Source of the DNA: Viscum album
Taxonomy: Eukaryota > Streptophyta > Magnoliopsida > Santalales > Viscaceae
Assembly: GCA_963277665.1 (NCBI GenBank)
Contig: OY728136.1
Coordinates: forward strand, 1,978,540,576-1,978,604,575
Direction of reading: 5' to 3'
Length of the DNA: 64,000 bases
The notes under the pieces are model-generated. The model was not told the origin of the DNA, did not search any database, and worked only from the letters and a program-made list of their open reading frames with translations. The number at the start of each line of letters is the position of its first letter. The first letter of the stretch is position 1. Positions 10,704 through 22,600 of this stretch are shown here, piece after piece. The position numbers were made by a program, and so were the translations under genes.

Positions 10704-11741
10704 TCATTCCACCACATCATTGTCATATTCAACATCGCCAATAGTGATCGCATGTGACTTCCCTTTGTCCTTTGCCTTCAGTGGTTGCTCATGTTGATCA
10801 TCACTAACCCTTGGATTAGGGCATTTATTAGCATAATGCCCCATTTCCTTGCACTTGAAGCATTGAAGTGTTGGTGGTGCGTTCTCTGCAGTGTTTGCTT
10901 TATTCACATCATTAGAAACCCTTTTTCCATTACTTTGACACTCAGCTGCTCGATGACCTTCTTTTCCACACTTAAAACATTTTCTAGTCCCTTTAAGACA
11001 ATCTCCACCATGCTTCTTTCCACACTTTGTGCATAAGGAAACATTCATCTTCTTTTCACCATTATTCTGATATTTCTCCTTGAACTCCATCTTTCGTTTC
11101 TTGTCAAAACCATGAGATAGATATGTAACACCAACTTCCATTTCTACCTTGATAGCAAAACGCACAATTTCTTCATAGCTACTGAAGTCTCTTATAGATA
11201 ATGCCCTTCGAAGACTTGGTTTTAAGCCACTGAAAAATCGATCAACTTTACTTTCAGGTTGGATGATAATGCCAGATGCATACCTTGCAAGTCTTGTAAA
11301 ATTTGCTTCATAGGTACCAACAGATTCATCATCCCTTTGCTTCAGTTCAAGAAACTCTTTCTCCATCTTTGTTCGAAGAATACGAGGGAAGTACTTACTG
11401 AAAAACAAGTTCTTGAACTCGTCCCATTCCATGGACTCAATTTCATCTCTTGGCCTCGTATTCTTGATAAGATTCCACCATTGATCAGCATCTCCTTCCA
11501 AACAATACACTGCTAGGATGACTTTATCATGTTCAGAACATTGAAGAACTGAAAATATCTTTTCAGTAGTATTGATCCATTGTTCAGCCACAAGTGAATC
11601 AGAAGACCCACTGAAAGAAGGTGGACGTTTCCTCATGAAGGACTCAATAGAATATTGTTCCCTTCTCTGCTCATTTGGAATTCCAGAATGATTCATAGCT
11701 TGTGTAAGTATAGCAATAAGATTTTGCACTCCATCTCCCAT
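10704..11741 (-). CDS. gag: Gag polyprotein of C1 (Tekay-type, open frame)
   Basis: This 345-codon open frame encodes the structural Gag protein that forms the cytoplasmic particle and binds the element's RNA. The N-terminal half (about residues 30-200) is a retrotransposon Gag domain with KRPPSFSGSSDSLVAEQWI, a QWW motif in EGDADQWWNL and the FFSKYFP stretch typical of plant Ty3/gypsy Gag. Near the C-terminus are a CTKCGKKHGGDC knuckle of the kind seen in Tekay elements and two standard CCHC knuckles, CFKCGKEGHRAAEC and CFKCKEMGHYANKC. No protease or RT follows. The chosen ATG is probably internal: an in-frame ATG at 11819 precedes it by 26 codons, cut off by a TAA at 11765-11763. The frame is otherwise uninterrupted. 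Confidence 0.92.
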   Translation of the reverse strand: MGDGVQNLIAILTQAMNHSGIPNEQRREQYSIESFMRKRPPSFSGSSDSLVAEQWINTTEKIFSVLQCSEHDKVILAVYCLEGDADQWWNLIKNTRPRDEIESMEWDEFKNLFFSKYFPRILRTKMEKEFLELKQRDDESVGTYEANFTRLARYASGIIIQPESKVDRFFSGLKPSLRRALSIRDFSSYEEIVRFAIKVEMEVGVTYLSHGFDKKRKMEFKEKYQNNGEKKMNVSLCTKCGKKHGGDCLKGTRKCFKCGKEGHRAAECQSNGKRVSNDVNKANTAENAPPTLQCFKCKEMGHYANKCPNPRVSDDQHEQPLKAKDKGKSHAITIGDVEYDNDVVE

Positions 11742-11762
11742 AACATTTGTTTGTTCAGGAGG

Positions 11763-11819
11763 TTAATCAATGCATTGTCCATTGCATTGATCAACACGGT
11801 TCCTTCGGGTTCCAGCCAT
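11763..11819 (-). pseudogene. Ancestral 5' end of C1 gag, closed by an in-frame stop
   Basis: From ATG 11819-11817 the frame reads MAGTRRNRVDQCNGQCID then TAA (11765-11763), and continues in the same frame to the Met at 11741. The probable original codon is CAA, one C-to-T change away. The same bases form an inverted repeat, GTTAATCAATGCA (11762-11774) with TGCATTGATCAAC (11783-11795); restoring CAA would make it perfect. Element C2 seems to share this Gag start near 26165. Confidence 0.65.
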
Positions 11820-12066
11820 CGTCTAAAACCCAAAAAGAATAGTGTGAGAGGCAAAAATCATGCTAGGGAAAACAACATAGTAAAGGGGGAGTACCCTTAA
11901 TATCTAACATCTTAGGTTAAATTCTAAGATCATTACCGTAGTTCTAGGACCATATCCTATACGTATACGTATCCTTAGGGACATCCCTAGACATACCTTA
12001 GAAATATCTCTAGGGATCTCACTAAAGTTTTCGCATCCTAGTTTCCAAAGGTTGACTAAACCTTTC

Positions 12067-12077
12067 CTCTGATACCA
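12067..12077 (-). other. Primer-binding site of C1 (initiator Met tRNA)
   Basis: The minus strand reads TGGTATCAGAG two bases after the 5' LTR, the standard plant primer-binding site complementary to the 3' end of initiator methionine tRNA. Confidence 0.9.
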
Positions 12078-13660
12078 ACTGTAGAGACCCGAAGCTTATC
12101 GTACATGGACATTACATTACTTTTGCGGAATACTTAGTACATAACAAAAACACACACACAAGGATCGTAATAGTTTAGTGTCTTTGGAAACTCGGAACGT
12201 AATCTTCTAATCGTGGTGAAAGATCTTCAATATCTCCCATAAAGATCTTCCCTTTTTTTTACCTAAAACCTTTCTTTATATCCCGGGGAAAAGAAAACAT
12301 AAAAGGGTGAGCTCAAATGCTCAGCAAGGCAAATAAAGGAACTAAAAATCATATCATATCTTTTTGAAAATCATAACCTGCAAAAGAGATCATAATATCT
12401 TAACATGGAACAAATCATAGAAGTGAAAATGAGATCCCCATAATCATAACATGAAACTTGAAACTTTGTGGCATGCACACATAATCATGGAAAATCATTT
12501 CTTGTTAGTCATGACTCATTGCCAAGACTATCTTAGTGGACAAAGTCCCTTTCTGAACCGAGTCACCCTCGTTCCAGTCCTGTTTCACTGAACCGGTATA
12601 ACCTACCGTTCCAGCCATGTCTATCTCATGAGATATAAAATCTTTACCCAATGCATTGGAGGGAGATATAGGTCCCACCCATCTTATAATGAATCCTTTC
12701 TTATGTGTGCCACATAATCATAAAACATACATCATCGCATAACACATGTAACAAAAATGGGATTCTTGAAACATCATGACATCATAAAACAAACCATATA
12801 AGATAAAGGAATTCATAAAAATATTTCCATCATAACATAATCAAACCAATGTAATAATAGGGATAAAAACAGAACCCTTTTATTATATTAGATGGAAAAT
12901 AATTTTGATAAAATACTTGAACTCCATTCTTCAGGAAAATATCCTTTCTACTTCAAAAACACTTTTCATTTATTAACATTTCATACAATTTTAAACTAAA
13001 AGAAGTTGATTAAAAATAAACTTTAATACTTGTAAAGGAAGCTTCTTGGAAATAATGTTTTAAGAATCCATTCATGCCGTATAATTTAAAAAAAACATTC
13101 TTTGTACTTTTGTCGGAAAAGTCAAAAAGTACCTCGTACGAAAAACGACAAAAGATTCCTTTCATATCTTTTACTAAAAACTCACCGAAGGGTAAAATAG
13201 GATTTAAACTATTGTAAGTGGATGTAAACAATATTACATATTGAGGGAACATGGATGTGGATGATAAAATACACCCCAGTAAATGCCAAAGTAAAAACAA
13301 TCTCGGATAAAAATGAGATTGTGATATTTTCCTTACCTTAGGTCCGATTTGCTTCGTAAGTGTCCGAAACTCATGTATAATGATTTAAATCATGTAATTT
13401 ACTTATTCCAGAATCATATTCATTGTTATTATATCATATATGTTCCACTTATGACTTTATATTACCCGTTCTTTTGTAAATTCATGTTAAAGTAGCGTTT
13501 TGGGTAAAATCGTCTCATTTGTCGTTTGTGTTTTTAACTTGTAATTATTCATATGATTACTTAGATCATGATTACTTAAATACAGAATATAAAACATGAT
13601 TTATATATATATATTCAGAATATACATATATAATAAATCAGTAAATGGAAAGAAATACAC

Positions 13661-14086
13661 CGTTCATGGAGACGGTAGTCCGTACGTACGCATGAACGCT
13701 GTTTTCGTTTCCTTATTGAATTGAATGGAATTAAGTAGATGACATACATATAAATATAAATAATTAAAGTATCATTATTAGGTAATATATTTCATTAGTA
13801 CTTATTATATATACTTTATAATCATTCATTAATGGTTAATCATTGAGAATGAATCTCATCGCGTCGTGGAGACGGTAGTCCGTACGTACGCACGAGCGAT
13901 GATATCGTTCCCATGGTCGTGGAATTGCGTTGAAGTGTATTTATAATATTTCAGTATCAATATCACTTTATAATAATCATATATAGTTACTCATTAAACC
14001 ATTATACCCATCCAATTAAGGTGGTGGCAGAAAATAGATTACACCACGGCGTGGAGACGGTATTCCGTACGTACGCACGCGCGGTG
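13661..14086 (-). other. Array of three hairpins with a shared palindromic loop (5' LTR copy)
   Basis: Hairpin arms are 13661-13668/13691-13698, 13856-13868/13891-13902 and 14042-14053/14076-14086. Loops are 13669-13690, 13869-13890 and 14054-14075, again 22 nt each. Hairpin 2 has ACGG in the loop where the 3' LTR copy has ACAG. Hairpin 3 has GCGTG where the other copy has GTGTG; pairing becomes G-C instead of a G-U wobble, so the stem is kept. Transcripts starting near 14394 would carry all three in the leader. Confidence 0.75.
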
Positions 14087-14422
14087 ATTTTCTTTTTCCG
14101 CAGGATGGATAGAAGGTTAATTAGAGTTGTTTCATATTTATAATAACATATCAGTATGTAAGTAATACTTATGTTATTACTTTATCATGAAACAACTAAA
14201 GAAGAAGAAGTTGAAGAAGAAAGAAATTGAAAAGATCGGTAATGGTTATTACCTCTTCTTTGAAACGCCTCTTTGAATCCTTCACATAGGGAACTAAGAT
14301 TGGACTTTTAAGAAGACCAGGACCTCTAGGATTATTCTAGGGAAGTGGAGAAGGGAAAATGGTAGGGTTTGTCCGAGATGGAGTGCTCAAATTGGTGTGA
14401 GGAGGAGGGGGAGGAGGTGCCC

Positions 14423-14429
14423 TTTTATA
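14423..14429 (-). promoter_or_regulatory. TATA box of the C1 5' LTR promoter
   Basis: The minus strand reads CCCTTATAAAAGGGCACC. As part of the 5' LTR this is the copy that would drive C1 transcription toward gag. Confidence 0.65.
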
Positions 14430-15903
14430 AGGGAGGAGAGGGGCACCTTAGGAATATCTCAAAATATTATTTTATATTAAAGTAAAAATCGGTTTATAAT
14501 GGTTCCAAAGGGTCTTATTTTGAAGCTAAAGTGGGGATGGGTCGAAATACTATCAACCAATAGGATTTAGACAAGTTTAGGGTATTATTTTATCCTTATC
14601 AATTAGATTTAACTCTAAGTTAAATAATTTATCTTTTACCGTGTCTTTTTGTTTTCTTTCACTATATGGTTAATACACTTACTATAACATGCCAAACGAA
14701 CCCCAAATTCTTTATTATTAATATATATATCCTTATATAAGTCATTTGGCCGAACCTTAGATTTTTAGGAATAAAATAACAATTAATAATATAATATTTT
14801 ATTTAAAAACTATTTTGTGTCAATTTTGACACTATTTGATATATGATTTTTTTGAAAGTCATAACAGAATTATATGTTCGAACCAAGTTGATTAAATCAA
14901 CATTAATATATCATAGTAACCTAGAAAATTAGTGGAATTCATAAAAAGTCTCAAATTACATTTATTTTGGTGTTTATAAAATCTATTATGTCAATATTTC
15001 ATTAATAAGATAATTAATGCATCATCATTGTGTCATAAATAAATTAAATTATTTAATGTCTAAAAATTACAAATAAAATACCATTATGTAGGAAATCTTT
15101 TTATCTTTCTAATTAATATTTATAGTCGAATTTATCTTATGTATAACCCCATATTAAAAATGATTTACTTATTAAACTTTGATTTTAACTATTTAACCCT
15201 TCTTTAAATAAATTAATAATAAATGTTCTAATTTAATCCAAGTGGGCCTAAATAGTCATATTTTATTCATAAGGTTGTTTTTGGTCGAATTAAACTTATC
15301 CAATAGAATTAGGACATGTTTTAGGGTAATAGTAATATCATATTTACCCTTAGTTACCCTATTTACTATTAACCGCGGTAAAAAAAGTAAAAAGTTACTA
15401 TTCACCAAAAAATTATTTTTATCTCATTGAACCACATTTTACTTACTGATATCAACCGTGTCTGTCGGATTTTCGAAATTCCATTCACAGAAGCGGTAAA
15501 ATTATGTTTTATGCAAAATTCAGTTTTTAACCTACCACTTAGTAGTTTCACTATTCATCAAAAATTGAAAGTTTTCAGAAAAATACCAAAATTTCACCCT
15601 AGGCTAATTTCGATATTCTGAGTCCAAAAATGAAGTCCATTTTGAAAAATAAAATTTCTAAAATTTTAAAAGATGGTTATTACTGTTCATAACGGCTAGT
15701 TATAATAATATTTTAATAGCATATTGTTGTTTAGTGAAACTCGGTATTGCGTACTACACACGCTATCGAGGAAGGTTGCGATTGTGTGTAATGCAAGGCA
15801 AGTCAAGGATGCGTGTTGTGCAAGATCATTTTTGTGTTGCGTACAACACAATACATTAGTGAAATTAAAAAGAATATTTTTCATAAAATCTTGGGCTGTT
15901 AGA

Positions 15904-15908
15904 ACAAC
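15904..15908. repeat. Target-site duplication ACAAC, right copy (element C1)
   Basis: It is identical to 5597-5601. The Tat/Ogre internal region resumes after it. Confidence 0.9.
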
Positions 15909-17700
15909 TGATATGGTTCAATCTCAAATATGAAAGCTACCTATGAGATCCTTCATGTACGACATCTAGTGAGTCTGTGTCACTCAATGAAGGCTGTGGC
16001 TAAGCCAATAGCCCCCATCGCTACGACCAACTGCTTCAGAAGATTATCCCCAGAGAACAAACACTTCCACCTTCCATATCTGATGAAGGTCATACAGGAA
16101 ACCAAATATGGATCTCATTCAGGTTATGTTCCACCAAGGAGGGAACCTGTTGTCTGCCATCACCAACATCATCCCAATGGTACCCATCAGTCTTCTGGTG
16201 GGGTTACCATCTGATGCATAACTGCATCTGATTCCCATGTAGGAGATCTAAGGAAAACTCATTTGTGGAGGAGGGCATTGGAAATTAAGGAGAGGGATCA
16301 TATTACCACTCCTACCAATGATTCGTATCAGCATTATCTGATAGGAATAAGTAACTAGGGGAATATCCATTCTTACCTAGAATAATCCTACGGGAATATT
16401 CCCGCAACCATCTATGAGAGGACTCATTTCCCCTCCCCTACAAACAATTATCGACGACATACTCTAGTAGGGACTAGAAAACAGGATCATACCCCTACTC
16501 ACCCATAACATTTCTTTGGGAATATTTCTATAGCAGGAATTGAGGGGGCTCATACTCCTTCCCCTATACCTGAAGCCCATAGACATACTCTGATGGAATA
16601 AGGAGGGAATAAGTGGTCACATATCTCTACTTCAATAGAAGATATATATCAATAGATAATAAAAACAGAAAATGTGAAGGCTTATATCCCAGAACACACA
16701 TTTTTAAAATGGAAATATATTTTAGAAACAGTTGGATGGCTCCACTAGAATATTCTGACACAATTGTAGATAAAGGGATAGGTGCATACTTTTATCCCTA
16801 TAGCAAGGAAAATGCAACACTTTGATCATCAAGATAAAGTGGTTGTATCAGAGCAAGAACACATTCTTGATCCCTCCAAATATTATTATCAACACATTCT
16901 GATGAAGGGAGAGGAATCGAATTGGGCTCATTCCCCCATTATAATTGGGGCCCACCTACTAAGAGTTGTACACATCTCGGGATAGGGGAACATGCTTGTC
17001 GAAAAAGTTTGGTGGCATAACCCAAAGGCAAAGATCGATCATATATCCCAGTTCTAGTTGGGTCTAACCAAGTGATAATAGAACAAGTCTCCGAATGAGA
17101 TCATATTCCTGTTAGTGAATCTACCTGGCACACTCTAATAGGTCATGAATGCAAGGTGCACATTCCTACTTCTTCCAACTAATGACTGAACCAACATCAT
17201 TATAACGAAATATTGGAGGAGGCTCATATTCCTCCTCCCATTCTAGTGGTATATCAGTATATTTTGTTGGGGGAATGTATATTCAAACTAGGCTCATACT
17301 CCCATTACAACTAGGGTTCACCAGGTGAGAGAAGAAAATGCCTTGAGGATGGCTCATACTCTATCCAAGAAAGACCAGCAACATATCCCAAGTGCTCAAG
17401 ATTGGGCTCATACTCCCATATTGATTCAGGTTCACCATGTGAGAGTGGAACATGACTTAATACAAGCTCATATCTCTATCAATAAAGATATAGATTATCA
17501 GAATATGCCATCCGCTTCTCACTAGTGGGACAATACTCCCATGGCACCTGACAGTTATATACAATTTTCAGAAACTATCATACAACAGGCTCATATCACT
17601 TCACAATCACAAAAGGCATGTTAGTATATTCCAAACATGACATAGAGTATGGACCATATTCTTAATCTTATCAAATCCAATGTCTTTGAGTTTTTTTGAG
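15909..17700 (+). pseudogene. Tat/Ogre leader region with a repeated AHTPI-like motif
   Basis: This internal stretch has no recognised domain. It does hold a diverged recurring unit built around GGCTCATACTCCCAT followed by a GGGTTCACCAGGTGAGAG-like segment, seen near 16925, 17291 and 17405 and more weakly near 16550 and 17220. In one frame the units read WAHSPIIIGAH, AHTPITTRVHQVREE and AHTPILIQVHHVRVE, which suggests a low-complexity repeat protein decayed by stops. Tat/Ogre elements often have an extra ORF1 upstream of gag; this could be part of one, but the link is inference. Confidence 0.4.
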
Positions 17701-19640
17701 AAACATTCTCAACACAATAAGGCTCTATCATCTATTCTATCGTAGTGGAAGAAGAAGACATTAATTACAACGATAGTCCTCCTCGTGGTAGTGTGGAGAT
17801 GGATCACATAGACTCTACTACTTACATCCCCCATGGTCAACCTCCCAACGGTGACATATCCTATATGAAAGGCAATCCTACCTTTTTCTAGACACATCTT
17901 TATAGAGAGGTAAACCAAACTCCAACACCTTTTTACATTAAGGTGATCAAGACACTGTGGTCAACTGTATATGGTTCCCCATCAACTTCAAACAAAAATC
18001 CACTCCCATCAGCACATGACCACCAGAGAAATTTTCTATGGTTTGACCAGATGGAGGTCTATAAGTCTGATTAAGAGGAGGAAGACATTGACATATGGAT
18101 AGAGTTATCCAGAATCCCCCCCCCATAATTTGTTGGCCCCTTTCTACTTCTATCTATGAGATCCCAGACAAGCTAAAAAAGGAGTTCATTCCTTATATAC
18201 GCTAGAATATGTGGGATAATCTTCAATGGATGAAGGAAATATATCACCCTTATCTAGGATATGAGTTTAAAATTCATAAAATAAGGATACTTTATTGCCA
18301 TCTCGACCTAGCTATTATCTCCATGTTCTGGGATACCAAACCGGAAAAGTACAATGCAAATATGCAACACGCTTGCCACCATTGCATCATGATGCCTCAA
18401 CAGCTTATCTCTGAATCCATGTTAGGAATATACATTAGAGAATGGGGGAAATTATGGATAATTACATATTTTTGATCCCCTATAACATTAGATCCCCTCA
18501 TATACGACGTCCTACAATGTTATAGCCTCCGAAGAAATCAGAGGGCCAGGTAATGCTTGAGCTAGTTGGTCACTAATACAAAATTACCCTACTCAAACGG
18601 TGTCCAGACACCATGGATGGTGAGGGAGGGTATCCAAAATTTATTCAAACAAGTCCCCTTAATAAAATATGAGTAATTTCTGAACATGAAGATTGAATTT
18701 GCGATCACCCAAACAACTTCCCAAAAGGAACATTCCTCATCATGGGTTGCCGTCACACCTAAATCCCACAGGAGCACAGATGTGCCACATGATGGAGACC
18801 ACAGTAGAAACTACCATTGCCTCTATCTAAGAGTAGACTCGGCCCCTAGGTTAGGATAATATCTACCAGTTCCTCCACCCTCGGGTCATCATTTCTCGAG
18901 AGGATCCAGGACATACCCTAAGTATCCACATGTGAACCCAAGCCTATTGGGTTGGGGGAATTTATTTCTCAATTGCCATTTTCAGGATCATTTTCTCTTA
19001 TGACGACTGTGGAGATATCAATGGTGATTCCAGAACACCCTATACCATTCGGCTAGGGGAACTTATATCTTCATGTTTTTTCTGAGAATCACTGGATCCC
19101 CAAATGGAGTGATTGGATCCCCAACAACAGGACCAATCGATGCCAATGGATCCCCAAAATGACCCCCACCCCATAGAGATGGAGGAATTTTCATCATCAT
19201 TAGAACTATAGAGAGAATCAGTGTTCTCTAGGTGGGGAGGAAGAAATCAACGGTCGGTGTCCCACTAGTTCCCCCCACCACAAGACAAACCTCTGATGGT
19301 TGGGTCTCTCTTGGCAATCTAAACCGAAAACTCCCTCAAAGTCAGTATTCATAAACTGAGAGGAGAGGAATGTATGAATAATGAAATTAGACCCCATCGG
19401 GGTTATAGGCCAAAATGGAACAATAAGGCTAGGGGTTTGAATAATGACCCTGATGGATGTCGTGCTAAATTGGATTGTTGTGTAGAAGTAAATGACACAA
19501 AAACCATTGCTTGATACACCTATGTAAATGTTTTCACTAACAACATGGAAGATATTAATCACGACACATATGTAGAGGTCCAAAAAACAGAACATATAAC
19601 CCAAGAGGATAGTGATTTAGATCCACTAAATGAGGTTCCA
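17701..19640 (+). pseudogene. ORF1-like remnant of the Tat/Ogre element
   Basis: The clearest segment is 18209-18475, an 88-codon frame containing DLAIISMFWDT (about 18305-18337). That resembles the FWDP-type motif in the extra upstream protein of Ogre elements, which is related to plant-mobile-domain proteins. The likeness is short and recalled, not searched. Acidic and proline-rich stretches around it are interrupted by stops. The region ends at the C2 insertion. Confidence 0.4.
19636..19640. repeat. Target-site duplication TTCCA, left copy (element C2)
   Basis: TTCCA precedes the left LTR; the partner at 30692-30696 is TTGCA, four of five bases identical, as expected for an older insertion. 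Confidence 0.7.
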
Positions 19641-22600
19641 TGTAACACCCCGACCCCAATTTCCCAGAGTCAGTGCATTATTTTATTACATTGGCATGAC
19701 CACAAGAGATCATATCCTGAAGGACCAATTAGTTTAGTAGCCTTGAAAATACTAGAGACAAAACATGTTTTAGATTACATATTGAAATGAAAAACATAAT
19801 TTTACCCCTTCAAAAACTCTCATATCTCTTAGACTATCCCTATAGGTCAATTATAATATAGAGTTTTTCATCCTAGGGAAAATGAAACATAAGAAAGGGG
19901 TGATCTTAGATGCTCCGTAAGGATAAATAATATAATGAAAGATATCATAAATAAGTATAAAATTTATGGAAAGATATAAAACTAAAATAGAAGCCTTTTA
20001 AACATAATATTTAGCCTTATTTGGTGCGAATAAATCAAATAATTCCATTTAAACATTCACATGGATATTATACTAGTCGAATAATCAAATAAAAAATCAA
20101 TAAGTAATCTCATAACAAGGAAATGCATAATTCAAGATATCACAACCATAATGTCGAGACTTTATGCCCAGACCATTACCATACCATCAAGGCCTTGTGC
20201 CAAGACACTAATTTATCTAATGAGACATACCAATGCATCGAGGGGCTATAATGGCCCCGACAATCACTTAATAAGTCCAATACATTACTCATATGAAAAG
20301 GGTGAAACAAAACATAAAAATTCGTATGAAAAATATCATATGAAATGTTAACAATTTAACCATAAACCATGAATTGTATAAAAATAGCACATACATAGTC
20401 AAACATATCTTAAAACCTTTAATAAAATATGGAGGATTATATAATAACAAATCAACCTCAATAATTCATAAAACCGAACAATGTATGTTGACATAGATGA
20501 AAATAATCAAATAAAGTTATTAAAACTCTTTGATAGAAATATCCCTTTGTTACTTTGAAATAAATAAAAAACCACACAACTATAAAAAAACAATTCTTTT
20601 GAAAATAAATTTTTATTATTGTAAGGAATGATTCAAAATTTTAAGGTGAAATAATGGCAGAAAAATCCTCTCGTGTCGTATAATTAAAAAATAAATCTAT
20701 CTTTAGTTTGTCGAAAAGGTAACAAAGTAACTTTTTTGGAAAATGACGGGAAGATTCCTTCCAATTTTTTTTATAAAAAGTCCAAAATGGGTATAATTGA
20801 CTTTAATTTGTTTATAGAAAAAGTAAAAATATTTTGAAATGTATTTTTATGAAACATAGACATGGATAATAAACATTTTCTAGTAAATACTTACGTATAA
20901 ACAACATAATATAATAATGAGATTGTGAAATTAACCCTTACCATATACTTTCCTTTAATTGAGGGTGAGTTAGCCTCTAGTATAATGGGTAAAACATATT
21001 ATTAAATTATACTATGACCATATCTATATTTATGATATCATATATGATCCTCTTATATCATTTTGGAAATAATATTTGAGCATTACTGTTGTTTTGGGTG
21101 TTAATTGCTTCATTTTCCCATTCCTATGATGTCATATGAGTCATGTTTGTTTTGAATATGATATATTTTATTCATATCCAGAATGAAATTAAGTTCATAA
21201 TTATTATTTTTACTCATAATGAAAATTTTATAATCACTCTGGAATGGTTAACATGGAGAATGAATCTCACAATGTTTTGGAGATGGTAAGATGTACATAC
21301 GCACGAGTGACAATATCATTCCATTGATGGTTAAATGGTATTGAATTGGATAATATATTAATTATAAAGAATCATTATATTGTTATATTCATTATTTATA
21401 ACCTTTATAATTGTAATTATACCCATCCAAATAAATTAGTGTTGAATAAAAAATTACACCACGGGGGGTTCACACATGATGTGTGTCAGCATCACTGCTT
21501 CCCAGCAGTGCTTTGGCGTTCGACACAACACGATATTCATCGTCTGATGGAGAAGTGTCTAGGTTGGCATGATATGTTGGTAGGGGTTTTGGCTTGTCCA
21601 ACGAGAGGTTCTACTTCCAGCGATTTGTAGTACGGTTCAGGTTCAGGTCCAGGTCTGAAGAGATTAGAGGGGGAGGTTTTTCCAATTTCAGATTATGTGG
21701 TTTTTAAAAGAGTTTAATTTGGAGATGTTTTGTTTTTATTTGACTGGTTGGATTTGGTTTCATTGTACTAGTTCAACATGGTGTTCCTTCTTGTTCATGT
21801 TACTGTGAGGCTTGTCTGGAACCTTGTGAGGTTGTTTCTACAGTTCTGATCAGAGCAGATCCATGCCCAGAGTGGCGTTTTTGTTTCTGGGAGACCTAGA
21901 TTCCCCCACTGGTGGCGGTCCCTCAGCGTGAGGTTGGGCCATCATGTTCTTGGTGATGATGTCTTGATATCGGGTCCTTTGATTGTCTTCTGGGATTCTA
22001 TGGCTGTGGTGGAGGGGACTACAAAGGTCTTCAAATTGGTCCAAAATAGCTGATTGTTGAAGCTTTTTGGTTCTTCTCTCTCGGAATGGTGATAGAATTT
22101 GTGATGTCAGTTGGTTTGGTGGTGCACCTGGAATATTCCTCATGAATCAAGCCCCTCTGGAGGTTTTAAAGATAGTTTTTCATCATTTCAGATCTTTATG
22201 GATTTGTTTGTTTGAGAGGGTGTGGCGTTTGCCATCGGATCGGGCCTGTTCCTTGACAGAGGTCACTTGATCTCCATTCATCATTGCACTGGTGGACAAT
22301 TTTTTTTACTTTTAATTACTGGGGAGGTGTAGTTCAATGTTTCAAGTTTGGTTTGTCTCACTGACCTTTGGATCATGATTGTTTTTAATTCGATGATGTC
22401 TTTAGGTTTCCCCCCTTCTTCCCTTAAAATAGGGGTTTTCTTTGAATAAAATTTTTTGAAGGCCTCCGGGCTGTTGGATGGTGAGGGGCACCTTTAGAAG
22501 TACCAAAACTATTAAATTAATATAATTTAATTTTTAAATAAAAATGGAACAAAAGTGGTTTATTTGGGAGATAATATGAGTATGGGTTCAAATCATCTCA

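Larger units (their letters stand above)
5602..15903 (-). mobile_element. Non-autonomous Tekay/Del-type element C1 (TR-GAG)
   Basis: This is a complete 10,302-bp element read right to left: 5' LTR 12080-15903, initiator-methionine-tRNA primer-binding site 12067-12077, gag 11741-10704, a 3' region holding a SINE-like insert, a polypurine tract at 9426-9445, and 3' LTR 5602-9425. The internal region is only about 2.65 kb and contains gag but no protease, RT, RNase H or integrase. That is the structure of TR-GAG elements, which depend on pol from autonomous relatives. A perfect TSD, equal LTR lengths (3824 bp each) and an open gag make it the youngest insertion here. Confidence 0.92.
12080..15903 (-). 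repeat. 5' LTR of C1
   Basis: It mirrors the 3' LTR. Its minus-strand start has decayed from TGTAA to TCTAA at 15903-15899. It carries the working promoter copy (TATA at 14423-14429), the hairpin array at 13661-14086 and the 71-nt hairpin at 14127-14197. Confidence 0.92.

Noticed and set aside
15242..15621. Two short frames (62 and 64 codons) conserved between 8764-9143 and 15242-15621 as small proteins
   Set aside because: They are kept only because the two LTRs of C1 are nearly identical; no start context, no features, and they lie on the strand opposite to the element.
19218..19604. A 128-codon minus-strand frame as a gene
   Set aside because: No domain or motif, no relative nearby, and it lies inside decayed Tat/Ogre leader DNA of the opposite strand.
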